In this document: positions 45,574-58,102 of the stretch, one piece after another
Layout of the letters: each line of letters starts with the position of its first letter
How positions within the stretch are numbered: the first letter of the stretch is position 1
Assembly: GCA_034387635.1 (NCBI GenBank)
Contig: JAOANU010000004.1
Coordinates: 372,001-436,000, forward strand
Length of the DNA stretch: 64,000 nucleotides
Direction of reading: 5' to 3'
From: Rhodosporidiobolus odoratus
Lineage: Eukaryota > Basidiomycota > Microbotryomycetes > Sporidiobolales > Sporidiobolaceae
Made by a program: the position numbers and the translations under genes
The notes under the pieces: generated by a model
Database searches by the model: none
What the model was told of the DNA's origin: nothing
The model's input: the letters and a program-made list of their open reading frames with translations, nothing else

Positions 45574-46100
45574 GCGTTGATAGTATATAGCAAGTATAGA
45601 TCAAGCACTTGGCGAGAATGAGTGGAAATGTGAAAGAGCGGCACTTCTGCTGACGTCGTCGGCCATTCTCCGGCTCGGGTCGATCTTCTCTCTTCCGCTC
45701 GACGTGCGTTTGCCTGGCTCCACCGGTCTCCACCGTTGCACGGCGTGGCTCAGTGCCGGCCTTCCTTCTCTCTGCAGTCCTCGCGAGTCAACCAGTCAAG
45801 AGGTAGGAGAAGAGCGAAAGAGACCAGTGTCCGAATGCAACCAGCCCGACTACGTGTACGAGAAAAAGGAGAGAGAGACCACAGGAGAAGCAACGAGAGG
45901 CGTGCGTGTGTATAAGGGGAAAAACTCGGGACGCCGGCACTGAAAGGGAATTGTTTAGTCTACGAGGGGACGAGGATGAGGTACTGCTGCAGACGCCGAG
46001 TACGGCGTAGGTTGCACAATGAGAACGACGAAGGGTAGGAGGGGAAGCAGCGACAGGAAAGGCGAAAAGGCGGGTGACAAGCTGATGCAAAAAAACGCTT
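45574..46100. other. CRP1-like gene promoter and MPG1 3' UTR
   Basis: About 525 bp between two minus-strand genes. No gene or RNA is recognised. Confidence 0.4.
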
Positions 46101-48098
46101 TTACATGACGATGGCCTGCAACCCCCAGACACCAGATCAGCACACGAAGACGGTGATAGAGCAGAAGAGAGACGTACAGGCTCAAGGATAGAGGATCCCA
46201 CTGATTTATGGGGAAGTACAGAAGCGCCGTTAATGTAGATTTCGTCCTTGACGTTGACGTCGTCTCCGAGCACAGTGATACCTTCCACGCGAGCCTTTGG
46301 GGTGTAAAGACGTAGCAGAGAGTGCGTGGGCGAATGAGGGAAGGAGGAAGAAGTAGGGAAGAAGGTGAAAAGCGGAAAGGTCAGAATTGGCGTCAATTGA
46401 AGAAGTCGCAGGTTCGGAAAGGTTGACGCACCCATTTGCCGACGCTCGAGGACCAGCCAATGATGGACGACTGAACGAACGCGTGGTCCTTGACCCTCGA
46501 GCCATCAAGGAGGACACAGCGTTGCAGACGGACACCTTTTCCGACAGTGCAGTTCGGGCCAACGACGACGTTCGGGCCGATGACAGCGGTAGGGTCGACA
46601 GTAGCGGTAGGGTGGATGACGACGTTGCCGTACGCGACAGCGGGGTTGGAGGGGTCGGCGAGCTCAGCGGACTTCTGCGAAGTGAGGTAGGAGAGGTAGA
46701 GGCAGGTTCCGGTGAGGTAGTCTGCGGGTACAGCAGGATCAGTACAGCTCTAGTGTGAGGAGGAGAGGAGACTGGCGTACCCTTGGGCTGACCGATGTCC
46801 ATCCAGAAGCCCTCGAGATCCATCGAGTGTAGCTGGCGGTCCTTCGCCATGGCGGGGAAGATCTCGGACTCGATGGAAGTCGGCTTGACCTCGATGCGGT
46901 TGAGGATGGAGGGGTTGAAGATGTAGATACCGGCGTTGATACGGTTGCCGACGTATTCCTGGGGCTTCTCGACGAAACGGTCGATAGCGGACGTGCCGGG
47001 GTGGGTGAGGACGACACCGTACTTGGAGGGCTCGTCGACCTTGGTGACCTGTGTAAAGCGAGATCATTCATCAGTGAGCGGTAGACGAAGAGAGAGGGGA
47101 GGAAAATGGACCATAATGGTACCCTCTCCACCGTGAGCAACGTGGAAGTCGCGGAGCTCTCCAAAGGGGTACGAGCAAGTTACATCGGAGTTGAGGACGA
47201 AGAAGGGTGCGTCGTCCTTGCCAAGGACCTCACGGGCGAGAGCGAGAGGACCAGCTAAGACGGCGGAAAAGGCATTAGCTTGCGTCTCTTTTTTTCCTGG
47301 AGGAAAGCGAGCGCACCAGTGCCGAGCGGCTCAGTCTCAACGGAGAAGGTGATGGTAATCTGTAGGGAGATGGGTGAGTTGCGCACGAGGAGTAGACAAG
47401 GAAAGCAGAAAGACTCACGTTGTACTTCTCCTCGTACTGCTTCAAGACCGCAATCATGACCTCCGGGCGGCTGTTGAGGCGTCTGTGTCAGTCGATGGTC
47501 CTGACATACTTCAGAAAGGCGCGAGCGGGTGGGGCGCGAGGAGCCGACTACCCCGCTCCTCTCTCTCCCGATCTAGTCGTTCCGCTCCTCCTCCAACCGT
47601 CAAGGAGCGAAAGCCTTACTAGTTAACCGCGAGGACAATGTGCTTGACGCCAGCCTGAACGCGACGAACAGTGCAGATGGTGCTCGATCAGCGTCTGAAG
47701 ACTAACAGCATGAACTTGACCCCGCAACGAGGAGCCCACCCTCGAATCGAGGAAAGTTGAAGGAAATGGGGAAGCGAAAGCGGGCGTACCTTGACGAGGT
47801 TCTCAACAAGGTGGAGAATGATGGCCTTGTTCGCAAAGGGAACGAGAGGCTTGGGGTAGGTGAGGGTCAAAGGACGCAGGCGCGTACCGAAACCTGGTGG
47901 AGACCAACGGCAGCACCGGAGAAGTCAGCAAGAGGCTCAACTGTGCACCACAGTACAGCTGTTGGTTATGCACCACGTCACGCAGGCTCATACCGGCGCG
48001 AAGACGGCGGGGACGCGCGTGAAGTTGGAGGACGAGGTTAGAGCGGGAACGGCGAACTTACCGCCAACGAGGATAAGGGCCTTGAGGTCTCCTGGCAT
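46101..48098 (-). CDS. MPG1: Mannose-1-phosphate guanylyltransferase (GDP-mannose pyrophosphorylase)
   Basis: Ten exons: 48062-48098, 47790-47893, 47620-47654, 47419-47470, 47317-47359, 47112-47254, 46781-47048, 46432-46721, 46178-46294, 46101-46115. The product has about 368 residues, the usual size. It forms GDP-mannose from mannose-1-phosphate and GTP in the cytosol, feeding N-glycans, mannoproteins and GPI anchors. Signatures: [72 protein letters not shown], and a C-terminal left-handed beta-helix ([40 protein letters not shown]). The last exon adds only AIVM. A fragment of exons 8-9 is duplicated at 40784-41149. Confidence 0.95.
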
Positions 48099-49470
48099 GT
48101 CGACTTGGTTGTAAGGGTAGTAAGGACGGTGGGGACTGTGAAGGTGGATCAAAGAAGAGGAAAGAGGAAGAGAGTAAGCGGTCGGTGTCGTGGAAGATGA
48201 GGTACACCTCGACTGAACCGGTAACCCCGGAGACAGCTGGGTAGGAGTAAGCAGCGGGAGGGTACTTACTGGGTACTGGGTATGTGCAGCGGGAGAGCTG
48301 TGAGGTCAAAGAAGAGAGAGACGAGAACGTTCAGCGGCAGGACATTCCCAAAAGGAGCGCCCGCGTCTGGGCGCGACCGTTTCCAAATCCAAACAACCTT
48401 CTTCGCCTGGTCTGTTTGTTGCGAAAGTCGACTCACACAGCGATGTAGGTCTAGCCTAGAGGGTATCAGCTGGAGGGTATGGATGCGAGTGCAGGTCAAA
48501 GGAACCAAGAACCAGCATCAGATCGACCATGCCCGCATTGCTCTCCTCTGCGACAAGCATCACAGGCAAATCTCGTTTGGGCACCCCTTTTCTCGCCTCC
48601 TTCCTGCCTCCAACCTGCCTCCTTCCGCTGCAGGTGCGAGGCGAGGGCCTTGCACGGCCTTCGCCCGAGCATCTCACGCCAAGGCGGACGGTCGGCGGGA
48701 CCAAGCCCGCGCCAGGTTCGCGCAGAAGATGAGGAGAAAAAAGAAAAGAGGCTGAACAGCCGGCTTCTTGCGGGCACTACGAGGTCTGCGGTGTGTACGG
48801 GCAGTGAAGCGGCTGCATCAGAGCCGATAAAGGGCCTTGCAGCGTGCAGTGCGGCCCGCAAGCCGCGCGATCTGACTCCCGACCAGCAAAGAGGGGGAGG
48901 AAGAAAAGTCCTGAGCGCGCTGGCCAAGCGGGGCTTGCTGCATAGACGAGGCTCGAGGGCCGTGAGTTGGCAGCATTGTATCGCCGATGCACCCGCGCTG
49001 CGCTCCGCTCGAGGGGTAAAAGCCAGGCGCGGCTGAGCTCGTGAACAGAAGAAGCAGGACGGGAAGAAGGACAGTGCTTCGTTGGGACTCCTGAGACTGC
49101 GGTCCGCCCGCCAGCATGTGTAGCTCACGCCATTCTGCCCCGGTGTCGCTAGCGTGTGGTATACGAAGCAGTCAACTCGGAGATAAAGCTGTTTTTGCAA
49201 GTTGAGAAGGCTGCTTCGAATTTGGCTTTGTAGTCACCACGACCCGTCGTGCAATAGCTAACAGTAAAAGACTTCGGTCAGCGAGAAGTCCGTCTGCCAG
49301 AAGCCCAACGGCAAGTTTGAGCTGCAAAGGCGGACTGCCTCAGCCTTCACCAAGCTCGGCGTCCTCTCATCTGGCGCCGCTGTGAAACGGAGAATAGCAC
49401 GGTCACGGATTCAAATACACAGCAATGCACATCAACGTACAGTACGCCCGCAAGTTGCGACAACCAGCGG
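48099..49470. other. Intergenic, 1.4 kb
   Basis: This holds the MPG1 promoter and the 3' UTR of the cystinosin-like gene. Two overlapping long frames on opposite strands (48479-49036 and 48496-49200) are Cys/Arg/Ser-rich with no recognisable motif, typical of GC-rich non-coding DNA. A TGGCCAAGCGG string at 48921-48931 resembles a tRNA A box but has no matching B box. Nothing is called. Confidence 0.45.
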
Positions 49471-50749
49471 TCAGACCGGAGCGCTATCCCTCCTGGCAAG
49501 CAGCCTCTCCCGCTCGCCCCCGTCGCCCTCTTGCGTCGGTTTGCTTGCTGGCTGACGGTAAAGAACGAAGTGCTGGACAATGAAAACGAGGTCGAAGGCG
49601 AGAGAGAGGAAGGATAGACCACTGCAAAGTGTGATGAGATGAGCTATAACGTGAGGCTGACGCAGGCGACGCAATGAGGAAAGGGTCCGTACAGCTTGCC
49701 CGGATTGCCAGTAATGCCTCGCCAGTCGTTGTCGAGCCAAGAGTCTAGCATGAGCTGAGTTCTGTTGGATGGGCAGAATGTCAAGATCGGAGCGACGCGA
49801 GGAGGATTGAGAAAAAAGCGCACAAGCTGAGCGTGCCGCCAGTAGCATCCAGTAAGATGTTCGAAATGCTCCAGCCCTCAGTGCTCTTCCTTCTGTAGTT
49901 GATCACCGCCTGGGGCACGTATTTGGCGAACGAGATGTACAATTTGATGTACGAGAGAAGGAGGATGAGGTCGAGCCACGCCAGGATATCGGTAGTGGCG
50001 GAGAGAAAGCTTAGGATTAGTATGGATAGAGTGACGACAAAGACGATGACCCGATTGAAGCTAGATAGGCGTTGTCGGGCATCTCGCTACGGGGTGAGGA
50101 GGAAACTGAGCAAAAAGCGCGATAGACAGCAATGCCCGGCCGTACCTTGTAGACGAAGCTTTGTAGCAGTATGATGGATGACACGACGAGCGCGTGGAGG
50201 GCGAATGCGAGGTCGTTCCACTGCACTTGCGGAAGGTGACCGTCGTGTCGGTCTGCGTATTGTCGCCGAACCGTCGATGACGAGAAGAGGGCCACGTTGA
50301 AGACCTGGAGCAAGAGGAGTAAGCCCCAGCAGTCTTGGAGTAACATTCACCAAAGTTACGCTGTAGCAAGCGAAGCCGAACGGATTGAGAGTGAGGAAGT
50401 CCTGTCAGAAACGGGAGAAACGTTCAGTGTGAAATGGTGCTAGACAACATCGTCGACGCGCTGGCTCGCAAGTGAGTCAACATACGATACTAAGTCCAGT
50501 TACCGACTTTCTACGCCAATTGAGCACGAATTGCGGCCAAAAGCTGGCGGAGAAAGAAGACCAAGTGAGTAAAAGTTCGAAAGAGAGGGTGAAGCCACGG
50601 CGATAGGCCTACGAGAGGGACCACGCTGCAGTGTAGGTCCATCCAAGCGCTCTGAACGATCGAAGACAACCGAAGAAGGTGAGCAGACAGCCACAGACAC
50701 CGGAAGGGATGGGGACTTGCTGAGAAAGCAGAACCCAGCCGTTGAGCAT
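49471..50749 (-). CDS. Cystinosin-like PQ-loop vacuolar/lysosomal transporter
   Basis: Seven exons (50613-50749, 50486-50543, 50351-50401, 50146-50304, 49824-50086, 49693-49761, 49471-49621) give about 263 residues. The cystinosin layout is clear: LGWTYTAAWSLSFWPQFVLN with WRRKSVTGLSIDFLTLN (first PQ loop), GFACYSVTL, VQWNDLAFALHALVVSSIIL, then KYVPQAVINYRRKSTEGWSI (second PQ loop), a helix, LDNDWRGITGNPGKL and LAFDLVFIVQHFVLY. Cystinosin/ERS1 exports cystine from lysosomes or vacuoles with protons. The cytosolic tail is acidic and basic. The start is uncertain: the ATG at 50749 keeps one hydrophobic segment before the first motif, but an upstream exon is possible. Confidence 0.88.
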
Positions 50750-50901
50750 CAGGCAAGTTGTACGCGCGTGGTACGAGAAGAGGGGAGAGCGCTTGGAAAG
50801 TACGAGCGAATACAAGCACAGCAGAACCTGAAAGTACGCCTTGTCAACGTTAAATGGCGGAAGTGAGAACTGAAATTGGTTCCTCCCCGCTCACCGCCAC
50901 G

Positions 50902-51424
50902 ATGAACGGAGCTCAGCAGTTCAGGCCAGGACAGCCGCAAGCAGCTGGAGTAGAGTATCTCTGCGCCGGTACGTCTCTCTCCTCGCCCAGTTCGGGATGT
51001 GAGCTGACCTCCTTCATCTCATTTCCACTCTCCTGCGTTTCAACCTGCGTTGCTGCGCTACTCCGACTGTACGACCGGCCTCTCTGTGATTCTTTTCGTC
51101 CTCACCGCCGCCTCCGACCCGACTCGTTGTCCGACTCCGACCGTCCCAGACTGCGCCGCTTCAAACGAGATCAAGGCTCGTGAGCCCATTCGATGCAGGG
51201 AATGTGGATGTAGGGTCATGTACAAGAAGCGGATCAAGCGCAGTACGTCCCCGTTCAGCATCCTGCGCGTGTCTGGGTCGAAACTGATCGCCCCTCGTCT
51301 TGCTTTCTGTGTCTTTCACGGTGAATTCACATGTAGTGGTGCGTTCCTCTCCCTTTCGCTTGTTACTGACGCTCGCGGGATACTAATGTGCTTACGACCG
51401 CAGGTTCAATTCGAAGCACGATAG
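50902..51424 (+). CDS. RPB12: RNA polymerase I/II/III common subunit RPB12 (ABC10-alpha)
   Basis: Exons 50902-50968, 51150-51242, a predicted 2-nt exon 51337-51338, and 51404-51424. The product has 60 residues. The zinc ribbon is intact: YLCADC and CRECGCR, with [25 protein letters not shown] and the C-terminal VQFEAR found in all eukaryotic RPB12 proteins. Exon 2 ends in phase 1 on A; the last exon starts GTTCAATTCGAAGCA. The expected residue between KR and VQFEAR needs two more bases, supplied by TG flanked by TGTAG and GTGCGT. Its intron to the last exon has a perfect TACTAAT branch site. The protein is shared by all three nuclear polymerases. Confidence 0.93.
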
Positions 51425-52884
51425 CCGCTCTGCTGCTCGACCAGCTGTTCCTCCTCGTTCCACAGTTTCTTCCAGTTCTCGGCCATCGGCCCCGTCGCCT
51501 ACCTACCCCTCCATATCGTCGCTCCTTCAGACCAGTTGCTAGACGATCAATCTACAGATGCGAGCGACGACGCAGTCATTCCTCGCTTGTCATCCACCCT
51601 ACCCTTCTAGTGCAGAAGCGTTGTAATAACCCTGTTTCCATCGCAATCTGCGCGCTGCGAGGCTCTGATACAACGCAGGCAACTGCCCGACGCTGACTGC
51701 AGAAGCCCTTCTACTGACTTTCTTCCTCACCTCACCTCACACCTGTTCTCCGCAAGTTGCAGGATACACGCCTAGCGGACGAGCTTGCAGTGTGACGCCG
51801 AGCCAGACTACCCCATTTTCTACTGACGCGTGACAGTCCTCAGCGCACTGGGTGCGCTACATTCGGCTAATCCTGGCCATTATCCTTGAATGGCTTGCCG
51901 AGCGGATCCGAAATAGCTAGGCAAGCGTCGACTCGGTTCGCCTTCGCCTGTGCTTCATAACAGGTATAGCACACACTCACGAGATCTTGACCGCCCCCCA
52001 CCTCGACCGCTAGCTTGCCTGCATCAGGTGGCTTGCGGCCGGTGTTCTCGGGGACCCTGGACTATTGCTCCGAGGCATGCCCGACAAGAGCTCAGGTTTG
52101 GGTATGCGAGGGCGTTGTGAACATGGACACGGTGGATCAGGAAATAAAAGAAGGTCTCCCAGAGAGTCGAGAGTAAAGTGGTTTCATTTGATGAGTGCTC
52201 TTCGGATGGTCGCGCGGTCAGGGCTTGCGAGGCCGACCTGCTGTTGTAGTTCATCAGGCCGGCCACCTACGAATACACCGTTTGCACCTGAAGGGAGAAA
52301 AGAGGACGGACCATCACGCCCTCACTTCTATCACGAACAAGGTTGAAACCCGCCCGTCGACCGTCTCATAGGCTTGCTGTACCGTGCTCACCGACATACT
52401 ACGGCTGACCCTGGCCCTCTGCGACTCACGCCATGCAAGGGCGGTGCTGCTGCCGGAGGCTGGTCGTTCCCAGAGAAGGTGGAGCTGAAGTGGTGGACGG
52501 GAGGCGGTCACTCAGTCGAGTCGGAGGAGTGCGCGGTGTAAGACCAGCAAGTAGACAACCAGGTGCGTAGAAGCCTGTTCACATACCAGTGTTTGACGGA
52601 CAGGGTGAGGTGCCTTCCTGCAGGACACTGCATGATCAGAGAGTTGGAATCGAACTGGGCAGGAATCGGACATGCGCGGGTTGACAGACACGGTCACCGA
52701 CGCGTACAAACATTCACCCTGTGAACTGTTTGCGCGATCTGGCCCTCGAGCGGTTCCTCGTCCAGTCAGTTTCCGATGGTCGCCAGTCTTCCAGCGCTCT
52801 CGCGAGTCCACTTCATCCCCTCGTTCTGTGGGCTAAAGCGGTTCGTTGTTGCCTCTAGTAGCACCGTCAACACACGTCTACACC
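51425..52884. other. Intergenic, 1.46 kb
   Basis: Lies between RPB12 and the RhoGEF gene, both on plus. Frames are short and without motifs. A TTGGAATCGAACTGGGC string near 52643 looks like a tRNA T-arm on the minus strand, but the stem does not pair. It probably contains the RhoGEF promoter and 5' UTR. Confidence 0.45.
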
Positions 52885-55800
52885 ATGTCCGCCATCTCGT
52901 CTGGGTCGTATCATCTGCCGGATCGCTCGCCGGCCATGAACGGGGGAGACAAAGTGAGTCTCACGACGGGCTCTCGCTGTCTCTCTCACTCACACTCCCG
53001 TGAAACACGCTGATCGCACCTCGGACAGCCTGCACGCCGCCCCATCCTCACCCCGTACTCGCGCCCATTTCCCGCTTTCGCCCATGCCCAGACAGCCGCC
53101 TCCTCCCCGCCGCAGCCCGCCACCTCAACCTCGACCTCGTTCCCGTATCTACCGACACCTTCGTCGACACCCCCTAATCGCTTCGCAAGCGCTTCGACCG
53201 GCAAGACACAAGATGGACGAGACAGATCCGCGGGAAAACCCCTGACACCCTCCGGCCCGGCGATGGTACAGGACTCGTCGCCTGCTCCAGCCCCACGGCG
53301 ACCCAAACCTACCCTCTCCCCAAACGACTCCCCAAGCAGCTTTGTCTCCGCCCGGTCTGCCCAGCCAGTCACCCCGCCTCCGCCCCGTCCGAGTCGTTCA
53401 CCATTCCGAGATTCATCTTCACGACGGCCGGAATCGCTTGTCGGACCTTCACCCAATCCTACTGCCGGTCGCCGTCGCTCTGCAACCGTCGCCACCGTCC
53501 AGGGTACCCAGTTCGAGATGTTCGAACCGGTTCCGTCTCTTCCAACCCCGCCCAAATCCCCGCCTCGATTAGCCCTTTCGAACATGTCCGCCTTCGTCTT
53601 TCCCGCCCTTCGACGCTCTCCTCCCCGTCCTGCTAAAACAGCGGAAGACTCCGTCTTCCGACTCGAACGGCCGCACGCTTTTCCTGAATCCTACCTGGCC
53701 GCTCGGGACAGCCTCACGCAGGAGCAAGTCAACCACCTGACCAGCGAGCTTGCGGCCGCTCTTCCGAGCTCGTGGGCGCAGAGCTCCATGTCGGCCGCAA
53801 CAAGCCCAGTCAACTCTGATGGCGGCCGCAACGGAGGCTCCGAGAGCGAAGCGACTGAGTCGGCTGTCGATCCAGAAGAGTGGGCTCGTCAGCGCAGGCT
53901 GTCGATGATTCTCTCGGGATTGGGTATGGTGATTGGATCGGCTTCGCTCTCGCTCGCAGGCGGTGGCGCGCTGCGGATGCAGGACGAGGAGCAAGACCGG
54001 GAAGTCAAAACGAAACGAACTGGGTCGGCAGCAACGGCGCAGGAGAAGCGGCAAAAGTTTCCTCTACCGTCGTCCGAGTCCACTCGCTCCTACATCACAG
54101 CAGGGCTTCCCTCGCCCTCGATGTGGCTCGAGCCTGGGCCGCGCTTTATCCAGGAGGAGGGATCCGCCAGCCCGCCTGGCGACAACTACTTTGAGAGCGC
54201 GGAGGGGGAAGAGCACTCGTGGCTCGCAAGGAGGGCTTCAAAGCCCATACCTTTCAGCTCGCCCATCGGACCCACCGCGGCGATGAGGCAGGTTGAGAAA
54301 TCCTCTACCACCCGTCTTACCACCGTCATCGACACCTCCCCTCTCGTACCGAGCGGCTCGGCAGCCGGAATTTCGGACGTCCTCCAGCCGCCTCGAGCCG
54401 TCTCCCCAGAGGTATCTTTCGGTTTCGCCTGCGGAGGAGTAGTCGATGAAGAGGTCGACGCCGGCGCTGAGGCAGACGTGGATGTCGAAGGGCCGGCAGG
54501 CTCAATCGCGCAGCTCGTTAGGCGGTCTTGGCGGTTCTCCCAGGCGACAGAGATGGCTAGTCAAGGCGCAGGAGAGCGCTTGTCCGTTAAGCCTTTGGAC
54601 GGCGACGGGCTTGGATTCGATCTCTCCCTTCTGGACTTCATTGACGCCGAACCTCCGCTTTCGCCTACGCTCCCCAACGCGAGCTCCCCTTCGCCGTCGA
54701 CCCGCAAGCATTCCTTCAGTACCTCACCGTCCTTCTCTGACCATCCTCAGCTCGACCGCCGAAGCTCGACTGACAGCAAGCTCAGTCGACGGCGGTCTAC
54801 CCTCGGGTCGTCCAAGTCGGCGAAGCATCTTTCGGCGCTGATTGGTAGCGGAATCAACATGGTCCGGGAGCGCACGAGCTCGCACAACTCGCAAGAAGGT
54901 TCCGTCGGGCAGACGGGGCGAGAGGTCCCGCAAATGACACGGAGACGCAGCAAGACTGAAGGGCTCATATCGAGCTCTATTCTGGCACGTCGTCCTTCTG
55001 TACCCGCACAATCGACTTCACTAGCACAGCCGGTTCGACGCACTTCCTCAGCCGCTCCGATCGCTCCCGGCCATTCCATTCCCCCTGCCCTTGCTGCACG
55101 GCGTCCTTCGGCCCCTTTCCCTCCACCACCCCTCATTCGCCGCCCTTCCTCTCCCGCACAGGCCGCTACTGGCGGGCCCACTGCGTCTGGTTCGGCACGT
55201 CGTCCCTCCGCACCCTTTCCTCCTCCGCCTCTCGTCCGCCGGCCTTCTTCTCCCGGTCCAGCACCATCGTCGTCCGCCCTGCGTACGCGTCGCTCCTCTT
55301 CGCCTCGTCCTCTTCCCCTCTCCAGCTCTGCCCCCGCCACCGAGCACCCTCCACCTCCCTCGCCCGCTCCTACTCTCTCGCAATCGCCTCTGACTGGCCG
55401 TACCTGGCGCTCGACTCTCAACGACGCCGAATACGCACAGCTCTCGCTCACGTACGGTCCACTCGAAATGCGACGCCAAGAGGTGATTTGGGAGTTGTGT
55501 GAGACGGAGCGGTCTTTCGTGAACGGTCTGCGGGGCGTCATTCAGGTCTTCACTCTTCCTCTGCGAACGCGATCCGGCGCCTGGATCCAGGGTGTCCCCG
55601 TGCCCGTCTCTCGCCTCCTCGACTGGCTCGACGATATCGTCTATCTCCACTCCCAGATCAGCGCGGCTCTCGACGCCGCCCGCGCCGCGCAGTTTCCCAT
55701 CGTGCTCAAGCTCGCTGAGGCTTTCTTCCCCTTCGTTCAGCGCCTCGAGGTCCACCAGCCGTACCTCGTGCGATTTGAGGCGGTCACTAGAAGCATCGAC

Positions 55801-57543
55801 GAGATGACTGCCGACTTGAGCAGCGACTTCGGGGAGTTTGTCCGGATGCAGAGCAGTCTGCCTGAGTGCGGTTCCCTCTCCCTCTCGAGTTTCCTGCTCA
55901 AGCCGGTGCAGCGGTTGATGAAGTATCCACTGTTCTTCAAGGTGCGCATCTTTCTCGTCTGGCTTCGCTACCACGCACGCTAACCTCGTTCGCTTCTGCA
56001 GCAACTTTGCGACCTCACACCCTCAACTCATCCCGATCACTTCAGCACTCTCAGCCTCCTTCACTCGACGGACTTCGCCATCCGCGTGATGCAGGAGGTC
56101 AAAATCCGCGAGGACGAATACGAAGAAGCGAAAGTGCTCCAGTCTCGCATGCGAGGTCTTCCCGACGGGTTCCAGCTTGCCGCACGCGATCGTCGACTCG
56201 TTGCGCACGGCGTCCTCCGTCGAGTACACATAAATGATCGCGATCGGGGCGTCCTCGAGATGGACGCTATGGCTAGAGCGGGACGGAGGGGAGATGCTCT
56301 TCGATCCGGTGCATCCACCCTACCAACCTTGTCGATTCCGACTCCTCCGCCTCGAGGGGCAGGAGGATCACCGAGTCTCTCGCGCCCCGAGTCGACCAAG
56401 TCCACCTCGGGCTCGAGCTCGCTCACCTACTCATCCGCACCCTCGAGCGCTTCGCCCGAGTTGCCGCTCATGCCGCCTGCCTCTGCTCTTCCCCATTCCG
56501 CCGGCATGGGTGGTGGTTTTCCCCATCTCCGCCCCGACTCGCTGATCTCAAACGCATCCTCGACGTACAGCGACGACTACGCCGGTCCGTCTGCCTCGAA
56601 CCAGCAGCGCCTGATCAAGACCAAAGCGAAAGAGTCGAGCGTTCATGTCTTTGTCTTTTCCGACTTGATAGTCCTCGCAACGAAGCACTCGGACCCGACT
56701 AGGATTATCAAGAACGCCGCGGCGGCAGCCAAGGCAGGGGCGGCTAGGAAAGGCGGAGATCGGGAAGCGAAGGAACGGGAGAAGGAGGAAAGGAGCGCTT
56801 CAGTCTATCGGGTCCTCGAAGGCGTGGGCGTGGCAAGGGTGTTGGGCGTTTCGGATTTGAGTGGCAAGACAGGTGTGTACAGCTCCTCCCTATCGTAGTG
56901 TCCAGCAGAGCTGACCTTCCTCGACGTCGCAGAGCACGAACACCTCATCGAGGTCGATCTTCTTCCTATCTCCAAGGGCCAAGCCCACTTTACTCCTCTC
57001 TCCCTTTCCGACACCGCTTCTGCGACCTCGCTGTACTTCACCATACCGAGTCCGTCTCCATCACGCTCCACGCTCATCTCTTCGCCCAGCCCCGGCGCAG
57101 CGCATTTCAACGAGCGCCTCCGCTGGCTTCAAGCCTTCGAGCGTTCTTACCTCTTCGCCCTCCGCTCCCTCTCTTTCCCGTCTCACCTGATGGACACCTT
57201 TACCTCTCCCAGCACGATCGACAGAATGAGCACGGCGTCCTACATCTCAGCCGGCATCATCCCCAAGTCTCCCTCCGAGCAGGTGCTGGAAAAGGCGCTC
57301 CGAAGCGTCGCCGTGCAAGGGACCGAAGAGCCTGACCCCGCTCAACTCGAGAGGGAAGAGAGGGGTTGGTGGGCGGTCAGGCTCAAGAAGGTGAGGAAGG
57401 AACTCGAGGGGTCGCTTCCGAGCCTTGGGGCTTCTGCCTCGTCTTCGGTTGGCGCCAACGCTTGGATGCCCGTGTCCAAAGCGGCTCAGCTACCGCCGCG
57501 GAAGGTGGATCGTCGAGGTCGTCGTCAATCTGCCCGGGACTAA
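52885..57543 (+). CDS. Rho guanine nucleotide exchange factor (DH, PH-like)
   Basis: Four exons (52885-52953, 53029-55941, 56002-56872, 56933-57543) encode about 1,490 residues. The start is the ATG at 52885 in a good context; a first exon of 23 codons splices in frame onto the long second exon, extending the obvious frame at 53263. The first 800 residues are Ser/Pro-rich disorder with repeated ARRPSAPFPPPPL(I/V)RRPSS units near 55090-55250. The DH domain follows (RRQEVIWELCETERSFVNGL, ISAALDAARAAQFPIVLKLA, SLSSFLLKPVQRLMKYPLFF). A long PH-like region comes next (LVAHGVLRRVHIND, SVHVFVFSDLIVLATK, then HLIEVDLLPISKG, LRWLQAFERSYLF) with a large Ser-rich insert. It would activate a Rho-type GTPase in polarity or wall integrity; the target GTPase is unknown. 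Confidence 0.88.
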
Positions 57544-58102
57544 GCAGGCTCTGCCAGTCGGTGTTTCCAGCTGGGGACGAACGGGTAGGTGGCGGCAGGC
57601 TCTCGGTCATTCTTGCGGATGTGCATGCCAGTCTTGGATATATGGTAACTGCGCTCGTCTTTCGATTCTGCTCATGCTCCCTCGTCTTGTTTTTCATCAT
57701 GTAGCGTTTTCTTTTCCTTGTTGTGCCCTCGTCTTGCTTGTCTCTGCCCCCCAGTACTATTGCCCTGAGGTAATACAAAGCCGTCCTCTCAAAGCCTGCG
57801 TGTATATGACTCGATGTACAATGCCCCTTTCCGAACGGTTTTCGGCAACAGGAAAAAGAGGAGAACGTCCGCCTCGCCTCGTTGTTCCCCTGGCTGGTCG
57901 ACTGCGAGTAGACTGCTTTTCCAGTGTACCTCGACGTGGCTTCCTTCAGCCAGCGCTGCCACGATCTTGGAGAAGTCCGTCATCCAACCCCTCCCGACCT
58001 CCTCGGACCGTTCAACCTCCTGTTCGAGTTCCAACCAGCTCTCACTTTGCTCTTCTCCCTCGCACTCTGTGTACCTCATCTCAAGAGTCACTAGAGACAG
58101 CT
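57544..58102. other. Chitin synthase promoter region
   Basis: About 560 bp with the RhoGEF 3' UTR and the chitin synthase leader. Pyrimidine-rich just before the ATG at 58103. No gene seen. Confidence 0.4.

Noticed and set aside
48921..48931. TGGCCAAGCGG, resembling the A box of a Leu/Ser tRNA
   Set aside because: No B box (GGTTCGANTCC) follows at a suitable distance and no acceptor stem can be formed.
48496..49200. A 234-codon minus-strand open frame, with a 185-codon frame opposite
   Set aside because: Composition is Cys/Arg/Ser-rich with no motif, as expected for random frames in GC-rich DNA.
52641..52661. TTGGAATCGAACTGGGC, resembling a tRNA T-arm on the minus strand
   Set aside because: The bases that should pair as the T stem do not, and no D-arm or acceptor stem is present.
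53263..53265. ATG at 53263 as the RhoGEF start
   Set aside because: The frame is open upstream to an acceptor at 53028, and a 23-codon exon from an ATG at 52885 splices on in phase.
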